Positions 6,488 through 13,381 of a DNA stretch of 17,176 nucleotides are shown here, piece after piece (within the stretch, counting starts at the first letter, position 1; each line of letters opens with the position of its first letter). The stretch is from the NCBI GenBank assembly GCA_003354055.1, contig PIVQ01000085.1:1-17176 (forward strand). The letters run 5' to 3'. Below the pieces are notes generated by a model that saw only the letters and a program-made list of their open reading frames with translations, had not been told where the DNA came from and made no database searches. Position numbers and translations under genes: made by a program. This DNA comes from Desulfobacteraceae bacterium (GTDB lineage Bacteria > Desulfobacterota > Desulfobacteria > Desulfobacterales > Desulfobacteraceae).

Positions 6488-6859
6488 CTATTTTTTTTTC
6501 CAGGCCCCTGCGTCATTCTGGATAAACCGTCCTTTCTTTGTCCGGTCGGTCAGAATTTGGGCCCGTCTTTTTTCCACAAGCTCAAGAGAGACATTCTGCT
6601 GTTTGGCAATATGTTTGTAAATAGTCTTTCTATCCTTGTTTTCCGCAGCCACCACATCGGCCTTGTCTTTTTTACCGGTGACAAAACCCAGGTACCCTCT
6701 GTTGGATTCACCCACAATGCCTTTGGCTTTGAGATCTGAAATTACGGGCAGACGTTGAGTCATCCGTTCTTTGATGCCTTCGGACCAGGCGGTTCCCGTC
6801 ACAAGAAAAACAGCCGCAATAATAAACAGAAAATATTTTTTATAATGAATGTGTGTCAT
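6488..6859 (-). CDS. ydbL: YdbL-like DUF1318 periplasmic protein
   Basis: The 123-residue secreted protein has a signal peptide (about 1-26, ending T-A-W-S). The mature part carries the DUF1318 pattern: I-K-E-R-M-x-x-R-L-P, then L-K-A-K-G-I-V-G-E-S-N-R-G-Y-L, then A-E-N-x-D-R-x-x-x-Y, and a final G-R-F-I-Q-N-D-A-G-A-W-K. In E. coli YdbL is encoded with YdbH and YnbE and takes part in the intermembrane lipid-homeostasis function of that pair. The start at 6859 has a strong AGGAGG site 5 nt upstream and overlaps the ynbE stop by one base. It is the last gene of the operon. Confidence 0.88.
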   Translation of the reverse strand: MTHIHYKKYFLFIIAAVFLVTGTAWSEGIKERMTQRLPVISDLKAKGIVGESNRGYLGFVTGKKDKADVVAAENKDRKTIYKHIAKQQNVSLELVEKRRAQILTDRTKKGRFIQNDAGAWKKK

Positions 6860-7071
6860 TATTCCTCCTTGTCCTTTTCAATTTTATCTTCAGCCGCATC
6901 TATGTCACCGAAGAAATCATCCAGGGCCTTATCAACCTTTACATTCACATCTATGGTGATGTGGATGGGTTTTATCTCAACCGGTTTGATTTCCACTTCA
7001 TGACTGGTACTGCATCCGGCAAGGGCCAGAAAAAAAGTGCAGATGATGATGGAACTCAATTGTTTGACCAT
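6859..7071 (-). CDS. ynbE: YnbE-like outer-membrane lipoprotein
   Basis: This is a 70-residue lipoprotein with a lipobox L-A-L-A-G-C (Cys at residue 20). A short linker is followed by I-H-I-T-I-D-V-N-V-K-V-D, the beta-strand that defines the YnbE family, then an acidic helical tail rich in Asp, Glu and Lys. In E. coli the YnbE lipoprotein in the outer membrane extends the C-terminal beta-sheet of YdbH to complete a bridge across the periplasm. Ser follows the Cys, consistent with outer-membrane sorting in the usual rule, although sorting in this group is less studied. The start has a GGAGAGG site. The gene lies 15 nt after ydbH and overlaps ydbL by one base. Confidence 0.86.
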   Translation of the reverse strand: MVKQLSSIIICTFFLALAGCSTSHEVEIKPVEIKPIHITIDVNVKVDKALDDFFGDIDAAEDKIEKDKEE

Positions 7072-7086
7072 ATCCTCTCCTTTTAA

Positions 7087-9978
7087 TTATTCTAGAATAT
7101 CTTTTAATTTATTACCAAATTTCATGACACGATTAAAGGGAAGTTTCAAATTAACATCCAGTTTTACCCCCTGAAACCGTGATCCTGGACTTTTTGCATC
7201 CACCCGCATAAAGGAGTTTAAGTCTTTTCTATATTCAAAGGGCAGTATTTTTGCGGGTTTCCCATCCAGTTCCATTTTAACATCCAGGGTATCTCCCCGG
7301 GTGTTAAATTGTAACTTGGCCCATTGATATTGAAAATCTTTCAGCGCTTCTCCTGCCAGGTCCAATTGGGAAAATTCAGGGGTATCTTTGGGAAATCCCT
7401 GCATCATCCGGTCCAGATCATTCACAAAGATACGGCCCCCCTGACCCGGGGTGGAAAAGAGAAACCCGTTGTCAAAGGTAATGTCTCCATTGTCATAAAC
7501 CACTGGAATCCGTCCGTTTAAAGTGCCGCCGCCCTCGGCATCAAAGGCTCCGATCTGCCGCAGCAGGTTGTCCATTTCAAGCCGGTCGCAATACAGGGTC
7601 AGTGAGAGGCGGTTGTCTTTGTCCGGCAGACGGATGGATTCTGTGGAAACCAGGCCGTTACACCATTTGAATTGTAAATTTTCAATGTTCAGGGATTTTC
7701 CGTCTTCAATGCTGAAACGTAAATTGGCATCGTTGAATTGGAACTGCCCGGCATTTATACTCTTAATTTTAATCTTCTGACCCGGCAGGGATTCAGGGTT
7801 CAGAAGATCGGTAAATTCTATGGCTCCGGTGATACCCTGAACCATGAGATCCAAATCGGGGAGATCAAGGCTGCCCTCATGGATATGGATCCGGCCGCCT
7901 GTATTCAAAACATGGGTTTTAAACGAGGCATGGGTTTGAGTTGAAGCGGTCACGGAGAACTGCCCGGGTATATCCATCTCCGGCATAATCTCGGCCAGTT
8001 CCGCTTCCGTAAAACTAAAATGATCCGATCTGATAATAAGGTCGGCTTCCGGTGTCATGGTATCATCAAGTCCTGCATTCAGATCAAGATCAAAGACCAG
8101 TCCCTTAATATTACGGCTGGTCACTCGCCCGTTAACGGCATAGGACAGGTCTCCTGTCTGGGTCAGGGTGGCATCAAAACCGGCATCCAAACTGCGGCCG
8201 TCCGAAATATGGCCTATGGTCAATTTCCCAGGCTTTGTATCCGGTTTGAACGGATAGGTTATCGGCAGTTGGACGTCAATTTCCGATCCGGAAAGCTTAT
8301 GGTCCGGAACCTTTACCTCTGTATTGATTATCCGGGCCTCCATCCGGAGGGAAGGTGTCAATTTTTCATCCAATAGAAGAAGTCCGGATGCTGACGCTTT
8401 TTGGGTGCTCACCTGGTTGGTGCCGGAGACGGCCTGGATGCCGGATATGGCAGAGTTCAGGTCAATCCTCATTTTTTTCTTGGTATTCCCTGGTCTGATT
8501 TTGGCTGTAATATTCATCCCTGTCCAGAACACTTTGTGTTTCGATTCAGCAGCGCTGATGTCCTTGGCTGTAACCTTTACCTGACCCGAGGACAGGGGCA
8601 ACGGGAAGTATTCCTGTTGTTGGATCTGAAATGATCCGGATGCCCGGACATGTTTCAGGGCTGCTGTGGCCTGGCGGTTTTTTAAACTGACGCCCCTTAA
8701 GGTTGAATTAAAACTCAAAGTTTTGCTCTGGCCGGGATTCATAAAATTGCCCTGAATAACTGCGGTCAGAGTGAGGCCCCTGGCCTTTGCAAAGTCTGAA
8801 TTAAACCCTACTACAAGGGATTGTCCGGATATATGAATACGGCACTCCTGATCTTCCAATGTCCCCTTCAAGGTGAGATTTAGCTTGGGCCGGTCAAGTA
8901 CAACCGTTTTTTTAGGCCCGTCATTTATAACAAGCCGGTCCATGGGAAGGGTCTCTGCCTTGAGGCTGAGCGCTAAGGGTTTACCCGGTAATAGATCGGT
9001 AGCAAGATTGAACCTCACACTTGTCTTTGAGATCCGCTTATCTGAAAGGGTGATATTGCCGTCTGCCGTCAAATTGAGTGCAGACCCACCGGATTGTTTC
9101 GGAACGGAACTCAGGCGCCCTTTGAGGCTGTCAAACCGCAGGTGCGGCAGATTCTCTCCTGAGACACCAAGGCCTGAAAGTTCAAACTGCCAGGGAGCGG
9201 ACGGGGTTTTGGTAAGGTTCAGATCCATCGGTCCTGCCAGACGGAGCCCTTTCATGTTTTCCCGGAACAAACCGGTCAGACAGTCCGGTGACAACTGATT
9301 GCCTGCCACCTGAATCCCGGTGAGCCCGCTCTCAAGATCTGCGCTTATAATGGTATTTATGACCTGCCCAAAGGGGATGAGGCGTACCTGGGCCGTTGCC
9401 CTGCCCTGTTCTGCATGAATTCGGGCCATGATTTCAATGGGTATCCTTATATCCCGGGTTTTGTACTTGATATTGAGATTCACATTTTTAAAGATCAGTT
9501 GTTTGGGGATAAAGGGCAGAAAGGATTTGATATCAAGGGTTATGGGAAACGAGGGTTCTTTAGTTAGTCTGCCCTGTGGCGTCGAAGGCTTGTTTTGATC
9601 GGCTATGGGAAAATCAAGTCCGTTGAAATGTATATGGTTTGAATCATCTATCCTGGCGGACAGGGTCACTCCTTTGACAATCACTTTATTCAACTGGAAA
9701 TTCTTAATTCCCTCCCATTCATAGGACAGTTCAGCCAGGTCTGCATGCACATCCCTTCCAACACCGATATTCCGTATAAGGGTGCGGCTGACACCTATTT
9801 TTTCAATTGAAAATTCAGGTGCGAACCCTGCCATAGTTTCAGGCATCCGGTCTTTAATGATCATCTCAGAGATAATTGTATCTGCAATCAGGGGTAGTCC
9901 GATGATTATCGCCTGAATTGCCATCATAAGAAAGAGGCAGATTAACAGGATATATTTAATTATTGATTTAAATGGCAT
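7087..9978 (-). CDS. ydbH: YdbH-like AsmA-family intermembrane bridge protein
   Basis: The 963-residue protein has one N-terminal membrane helix (about residues 7-33) and then a very long beta-strand-rich periplasmic part, as in AsmA-like/TAM-type bridges that carry phospholipids from inner to outer membrane. Near the C-terminus, G-G-G-T-L-N-G-R-I-P followed by F-S-T-P-G-Q-G-G matches the YdbH C-terminal domain. It is somewhat longer than E. coli YdbH (about 880). Placement directly before ynbE and ydbL matches the E. coli order and supports the assignment. The start ATG 9978 has only a weak GAGA upstream and overlaps the rhomboid gene by 11 nt, suggesting coupled translation. Transport of lipid is established for the family but not shown here. 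Confidence 0.88.
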   Translation of the reverse strand: MPFKSIIKYILLICLFLMMAIQAIIIGLPLIADTIISEMIIKDRMPETMAGFAPEFSIEKIGVSRTLIRNIGVGRDVHADLAELSYEWEGIKNFQLNKVIVKGVTLSARIDDSNHIHFNGLDFPIADQNKPSTPQGRLTKEPSFPITLDIKSFLPFIPKQLIFKNVNLNIKYKTRDIRIPIEIMARIHAEQGRATAQVRLIPFGQVINTIISADLESGLTGIQVAGNQLSPDCLTGLFRENMKGLRLAGPMDLNLTKTPSAPWQFELSGLGVSGENLPHLRFDSLKGRLSSVPKQSGGSALNLTADGNITLSDKRISKTSVRFNLATDLLPGKPLALSLKAETLPMDRLVINDGPKKTVVLDRPKLNLTLKGTLEDQECRIHISGQSLVVGFNSDFAKARGLTLTAVIQGNFMNPGQSKTLSFNSTLRGVSLKNRQATAALKHVRASGSFQIQQQEYFPLPLSSGQVKVTAKDISAAESKHKVFWTGMNITAKIRPGNTKKKMRIDLNSAISGIQAVSGTNQVSTQKASASGLLLLDEKLTPSLRMEARIINTEVKVPDHKLSGSEIDVQLPITYPFKPDTKPGKLTIGHISDGRSLDAGFDATLTQTGDLSYAVNGRVTSRNIKGLVFDLDLNAGLDDTMTPEADLIIRSDHFSFTEAELAEIMPEMDIPGQFSVTASTQTHASFKTHVLNTGGRIHIHEGSLDLPDLDLMVQGITGAIEFTDLLNPESLPGQKIKIKSINAGQFQFNDANLRFSIEDGKSLNIENLQFKWCNGLVSTESIRLPDKDNRLSLTLYCDRLEMDNLLRQIGAFDAEGGGTLNGRIPVVYDNGDITFDNGFLFSTPGQGGRIFVNDLDRMMQGFPKDTPEFSQLDLAGEALKDFQYQWAKLQFNTRGDTLDVKMELDGKPAKILPFEYRKDLNSFMRVDAKSPGSRFQGVKLDVNLKLPFNRVMKFGNKLKDILE

Positions 9979-10942
9979 TTTTTATCTCGACTATCAAAAA
10001 AAGGTCACCTTTGTTCTGTCCGGGCATGCTTTTCCCCATGCCTTTCAGTCTCAGTCGTGTGCCTAACTTAACTCCTTTGGGAACCTTTACACGGTAAAGG
10101 GGCTTGTAGAATCCCCATGGAATCGTGACCATTTTTCGGGTACCTGTCAATGCCTCAATGGAGGTCAGCTCAATAATCCCGTACAGATCGGGCCCGAAAT
10201 CCTGTGACTGAGGCGTGATAATCTGAAGTTTAGGGGTTCGTTTTTTACGGGTAAACCGGGTAATTTTTTCACGGTTGCCGGTGCTGGGAATCCTTTTATT
10301 GAGGCTGACCAGCAAGATACCTGCGACAAATCCGCCCACATGGGCCCACCAGGCAATATTGGATCCTGTCCCCTGCCCGGCTGCATTGATAAATTGGAAA
10401 AAAAACCAAATTCCTAAAAAAACAAATGCGGGGATCTGGATAAAAATGGGAAAGATCAGAATGGGCACCAGTGTCAGGATTTTAGACCCCGGGTACAAAA
10501 GGAAATAAGCCCCCATAACCCCTGCAATGGCACCGCTGGCTCCAATGGTGGGCACGGGGGAGTAAAAGTTTAAGCAAAAGTGAAACAGGGCGGACAAAAG
10601 ACCGCAAATCAAGTAAAAAATGATAAACCGGGCAGGCCCGAAATGGTCCTCGATATTATCCCCGAAAATGTATAAAAACCACATATTTCCCAGGAAATGC
10701 CAGAACCCGCCATGTAAAAACATATATGAGAACGGGGAGAAAATTTTATTGAGAAAGGTAAAGTGTCTGGCCAGTTCATTGATGGTATACTTTCCCGGGA
10801 CAAAGCCATAAATATAATATACAGCCTCATTATTAAGACCGATGGTCAGCTGCCAGAGAAAAACAAGAGTGGTGATGCCTACAATTGCGTACGTGGCAAC
10901 GGGCTGGCTCTTTGTTTCCTGGTTGTCCCGGATGGGAATCAT
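9968..10942 (-). CDS. Rhomboid intramembrane protease fused to a DnaJ C-terminal-like domain
   Basis: The first ~215 of 324 residues are a rhomboid serine protease. The H-G-G-F-W-H-F-L-G-N motif covers 77-86, the catalytic Ser136 lies in I-G-A-S-G-A, and the catalytic His201 in A-H-V-G-G-F, with about six membrane spans. After a basic linker (about 215-245), residues 252-320 match the substrate-binding C-terminal domain of DnaJ/CbpA: D-L at the start, E-A-L-T-G-T, V-P-K-G-V-K-L-G-T-R-L-R-L-K-G-M-G, and a final G-D-L-F-L-I-V. There is no J domain. The extra domain is predicted to be cytosolic if the protein has six spans with the N-terminus inside. ATG 10942 has AAGGA 8 nt upstream and overlaps the preceding stop by one base. 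Fusion is read from a single uninterrupted frame. Confidence 0.9.
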   Translation of the reverse strand: MIPIRDNQETKSQPVATYAIVGITTLVFLWQLTIGLNNEAVYYIYGFVPGKYTINELARHFTFLNKIFSPFSYMFLHGGFWHFLGNMWFLYIFGDNIEDHFGPARFIIFYLICGLLSALFHFCLNFYSPVPTIGASGAIAGVMGAYFLLYPGSKILTLVPILIFPIFIQIPAFVFLGIWFFFQFINAAGQGTGSNIAWWAHVGGFVAGILLVSLNKRIPSTGNREKITRFTRKKRTPKLQIITPQSQDFGPDLYGIIELTSIEALTGTRKMVTIPWGFYKPLYRVKVPKGVKLGTRLRLKGMGKSMPGQNKGDLFLIVEIKNAI

Positions 10943-11760
10943 TATAGAATCCTTAAGCGGTAGTGATCGCTTAAATAGTTTTTCACAGCACGTATAACAT
11001 CCATTACCCCGTCTTCAACCGTGAATTCAAGGCCGGCGTTCCGGTCCTGTCGCAGACCATTGAGCAGGTTGGAGTTCTTTTGATCAAGACCGGTGATATT
11101 TCTAATGGAATCCATCCATGTAAAATAGAGGTCTTTTAGCGTGGTGTTTTCCATACTGGCCACACGGGTTCTGTGTTTCAGGGATAAGGCGCTAATAACT
11201 AATTTTACAGCCTGGTCCAAGGTCTTAGGGAAACCTTTGTTGTTCGAGCTGTCCAGGACAAGATCGGACAACTCGTCTTCAGCATCCGAATCAAGATACA
11301 TGAGGTAAAGCATGGCTTCTATAATGGATTTAACTTCAAAGTAAATACCGGGGTCATGACTGGCCCTGGGGCCCGCTACATTCAATATCCGAATTTGATT
11401 TTCCAGGATGAAGGACTGGAGGATAATTGCCCCTTCAAAAGTATCCTGCTTTAAAAGATCAATATGGCAGTTGGGTTTGCCTTTTACCTGGGCAAAGGAT
11501 TGGGTCAGTTTTGAGCCCCCCCGCAGCTGACCCCGGGATATGATAACGGTACCGTGGGAATCAAGGATGTTTCGGCGGGTGCGGCTGGGATAGTCTGATG
11601 CGGCCATTTCCCTGAGCTGATAGATCTCAGGCAGAGGACCTGCTTCGGTTATCCTTCCCTTTGAAATCCACCCGCCGTGCGGAATATTCATCTTTATGGC
11701 AACATCAAGAGCTGCCCGGTCTGCACCGGTTTGTCCTCCTGATACGATTTGTCTGAGCAT
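10942..11760 (-). CDS. SLOG-family putative molybdenum carrier protein with DUF6794-like tail
   Basis: Residues 1-150 of 272 match the 'putative molybdenum carrier' family of the SLOG/Rossmann superfamily: S-G-G-Q-T-G-A-D-R-A-A-L-D (7-19), H-G-G-W-x-x-K-G-R (28-36), R-T-R-R-N-I-L-D-S (60-68), G-G-S-K-L-T (81-86) and I-L-N-V-A-G-P-R-A-S (125-134). These pockets bind nucleotide-like ligands, and the cofactor role is by analogy only. Residues about 178-225, with K-T-L-D-Q-A-V and S-I-R-N, resemble DUF6794 from memory. Start ATG 11760 is preferred over the open extension to 11844 because a promoter-like sequence ends at 11798, which would put the upstream candidates outside the transcript. No clear Shine-Dalgarno is seen. 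It heads the five-gene operon that ends with ydbL. Confidence 0.75.
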   Translation of the reverse strand: MLRQIVSGGQTGADRAALDVAIKMNIPHGGWISKGRITEAGPLPEIYQLREMAASDYPSRTRRNILDSHGTVIISRGQLRGGSKLTQSFAQVKGKPNCHIDLLKQDTFEGAIILQSFILENQIRILNVAGPRASHDPGIYFEVKSIIEAMLYLMYLDSDAEDELSDLVLDSSNNKGFPKTLDQAVKLVISALSLKHRTRVASMENTTLKDLYFTWMDSIRNITGLDQKNSNLLNGLRQDRNAGLEFTVEDGVMDVIRAVKNYLSDHYRLRIL

Positions 11761-11797
11761 AGGCTTAGGGTTCCGTATGATTAAAAATTGCTTTCCT

Positions 11798-11825
11798 ATC
11801 ATAGCAGTAAAGGGTATAACTTCAA
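11798..11825 (-). promoter_or_regulatory. Candidate promoter of the SLOG-rhomboid-ydbH operon
   Basis: On the minus strand TTGAAG (complement of 11820-11825) and TATGAT (complement of 11798-11803) are spaced by 16 bp. Transcription would start near 11791, about 31 nt before the ATG at 11760. A plus-strand TATAAC at 11815-11820 falls in the same 30 bp, so divergent promoters may overlap here. Confidence 0.45.
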
Positions 11826-11874
11826 TACTAATGTACTGTCTCACTGGAGTAAACCGCGAAATCCCAAGGAGCGC

Positions 11875-12447
11875 ATGAACCTGCCATCAGACAATGAATG
11901 CTTCAGGATCATCAGGGATATGGAAATGATGGACCATATTCTTGACCATTCCGTCATGGTTGCCAGTGTCGCGGTCTGTCTTACAAGACAGCTCAAAAAA
12001 ACTTTTCCTGACCTTAATATAGATCTGGTTAGAACGGCTGCATTGCTCCATGACATCACCAAAACCCGCAGTTTTGCAACCGGGGAAATTCATTCGCAAA
12101 CCGGTGGAGAACTGATGGAAAGCCTCGGGTATCCTGAAATAGGATCCATTATCCACCAGCATGTGATTCTGGATGTCCGTTCGGATGACGGACCTGTATC
12201 AGAACCTGAAATCGTTAACTATGCAGACAAACGGGTACTCCATGACCAAGTGGTTTCCCTGAATGAACGACTGGCATATATCAAGGTTAAATACGGAACA
12301 AAACCTGAGTTCAGGGACAGGATACAAAAGATGTGGCAGGATACGCTGGCTCTGGAGTTGAAATTATTCAAAAGAATCGATTTTGCACCTGGCGACCTCC
12401 CGGAACGGGTAGGTTCCGGGATAAAAAAACTGCCGAACACTCAATAA
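11875..12447 (+). CDS. HD (HDIG-type) domain phosphohydrolase-like protein
   Basis: This 190-residue soluble protein consists mainly of one HD domain. It has His25 in L-D-H-S-V-M-V-A, the name-giving H59-D60 in L-L-H-D-I-T-K, His73 in E-I-H-S, H94 and H96 in I-I-H-Q-H-V, and D118 in N-Y-A-D-K-R. These are the metal ligands expected of an active HDIG phosphohydrolase. The substrate cannot be deduced; candidates include nucleotides or RNA ends. ATG 11875 was chosen because AAGGAG lies just upstream (short spacing of 3 nt) and the HD fold begins soon after. An open extension to 11788 would overlap the divergent gene's promoter. The region encoding residues 175-182 contains an 8-bp GC-rich inverted repeat (12399-12420). 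Confidence 0.85.
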   Translation: MNLPSDNECFRIIRDMEMMDHILDHSVMVASVAVCLTRQLKKTFPDLNIDLVRTAALLHDITKTRSFATGEIHSQTGGELMESLGYPEIGSIIHQHVILDVRSDDGPVSEPEIVNYADKRVLHDQVVSLNERLAYIKVKYGTKPEFRDRIQKMWQDTLALELKLFKRIDFAPGDLPERVGSGIKKLPNTQ

Positions 12448-12467
12448 TCAGGTTTGAAAACCGGGTT

Positions 12468-12496
12468 CCGCCGGGTCAGTTCACCGCCGGGTCAGT
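12468..12496. repeat. Two copies of a 13-bp direct repeat
   Basis: CCGCCGGGTCAGT occurs at 12468-12480 and again at 12484-12496, a 16-bp period. The second copy covers the stop codon of the receiver gene (12492-12494). It lies between convergent genes and may be just a slippage duplication. Confidence 0.7.
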
Positions 12497-12872
12497 CTAC
12501 CACATAACATTGAACAATATTGAACAGGTCGTTGATTGCAAACGGCTTTCCAAGAAAGCCATCCGCCCCGTTGAGTTCCGCCTTTTCCTCATTTATCTTT
12601 CTTCCGGACATCAGGATAAAAATTTTCTCCGTGCCTTTCTCCGTCCATTGGGCCTTGCATTTGGACAGGAGTTCGAATCCGTTCATCAAGGGCATATCCA
12701 CATCTGAAATCACGATGTCTGCTTCTCCGCCCTCTTCAAGATACTGCCAGGCAGCCTGGCCGTCTCTAAAGGAGATGATTTCACGGTTTACGCAATAGGT
12801 TAGGGCATTTACGGTGAGTTTCCTGATTCCGGAATCGTCATCGACAACCAAAATTTTCACATTCTTAATCAT
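12492..12872 (-). CDS. Single-domain CheY-like response regulator
   Basis: The 126 residues form a lone receiver domain with no output domain. The acidic pocket is D11-D12-D13, the phosphoacceptor is D57 in I-S-D-V-D-M-P, the switch Ser is S89 in L-M-S-G, and the conserved Lys is K109 in G-K-P-F. It should accept phosphate from an unlinked histidine kinase and act by protein contacts. ATG 12872 has GGAGG 7 nt upstream. It follows the duplicated small protein gene by 20 nt in the same direction, so that protein is a candidate partner. No kinase is present in the window. Confidence 0.93.
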   Translation of the reverse strand: MIKNVKILVVDDDSGIRKLTVNALTYCVNREIISFRDGQAAWQYLEEGGEADIVISDVDMPLMNGFELLSKCKAQWTEKGTEKIFILMSGRKINEEKAELNGADGFLGKPFAINDLFNIVQCYVVD

Positions 12873-12892
12873 GGTTTGCCTCCGTACCTGAA

Positions 12893-13294
12893 TCAGGCTG
12901 CTTTGAGTATCTCATGAAAAAAGGAAAAGTCCTGTTTGGGAAATGCGGTTGCAATGATGCTCTCGATATTGTCCAGAATAGCAGCTCTTCTATGAACACC
13001 CAAGGGATAGTCATCGGAAATCATGGCAGTAGCCATAACGCTTAGGAGCTTTACCCGTTCCTTGAGCAAGTGGTTGGATGATTTTGATCCGGGCAGGCGG
13101 ATATCTATTCTCAAGGAGTCTTTATGAAGCAGGCTTGCGTTTTCAAGCACAGCCTCTTTTCTGAATTTACCCACAGGATAGCCTTCCAGCCTGGCTTTTA
13201 CCATAATAATGATCAGGTGAAGCCTCATCCGGAACAGGTGAAGCGCGTTCATCTCCGTTTCTGAATTGACCATGTCGCTTCCGAATCGTTTCAT
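12893..13294 (-). CDS. Small hypothetical protein with an internal duplication
   Basis: I do not recognise this 133-residue protein. It is predicted all-helical, with no signal peptide. Residues about 19-56 and 75-114 align with each other: both begin H-L, run through a hydrophobic helix, then show Y-P-(V/L)-G, two basic residues, and (V/I)-L-(E/D)-N. The two Y-P pairs are 57 residues apart. ATG 13294 has AGGA about 7 nt upstream. It is the first gene of a pair with a CheY-like receiver 20 nt downstream, so a role in that signalling pathway is plausible but unproven. Confidence 0.8.
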   Translation of the reverse strand: MKRFGSDMVNSETEMNALHLFRMRLHLIIIMVKARLEGYPVGKFRKEAVLENASLLHKDSLRIDIRLPGSKSSNHLLKERVKLLSVMATAMISDDYPLGVHRRAAILDNIESIIATAFPKQDFSFFHEILKAA

Positions 13295-13381
13295 TTTCAG
13301 TCCTGTGAGTTAGTATATGAGCACTTTCGATCTTAGAACCTGAATTCTCATATCATATTGGGATGAAATTACAATAGTTTT

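Noticed and set aside
11788..11874. 29-residue N-terminal extension of the HD protein
   Set aside because: It overlaps the candidate promoter of the divergent gene. AAGGAG precedes the ATG at 11875, and the extension shows no HD-family features.
12399..12420. 8-bp GC-rich hairpin followed by A-run inside the HD gene, as a terminator
   Set aside because: It lies inside the coding frame and is not followed by T on either strand in the direction needed.
13315..13353. 7-bp inverted repeat ATATGAG/CTCATAT upstream of the duplicated small protein
   Set aside because: The arms are short and AT-rich, 25 bp apart, with no T-run and no clear placement on a promoter; not distinguishable from chance.
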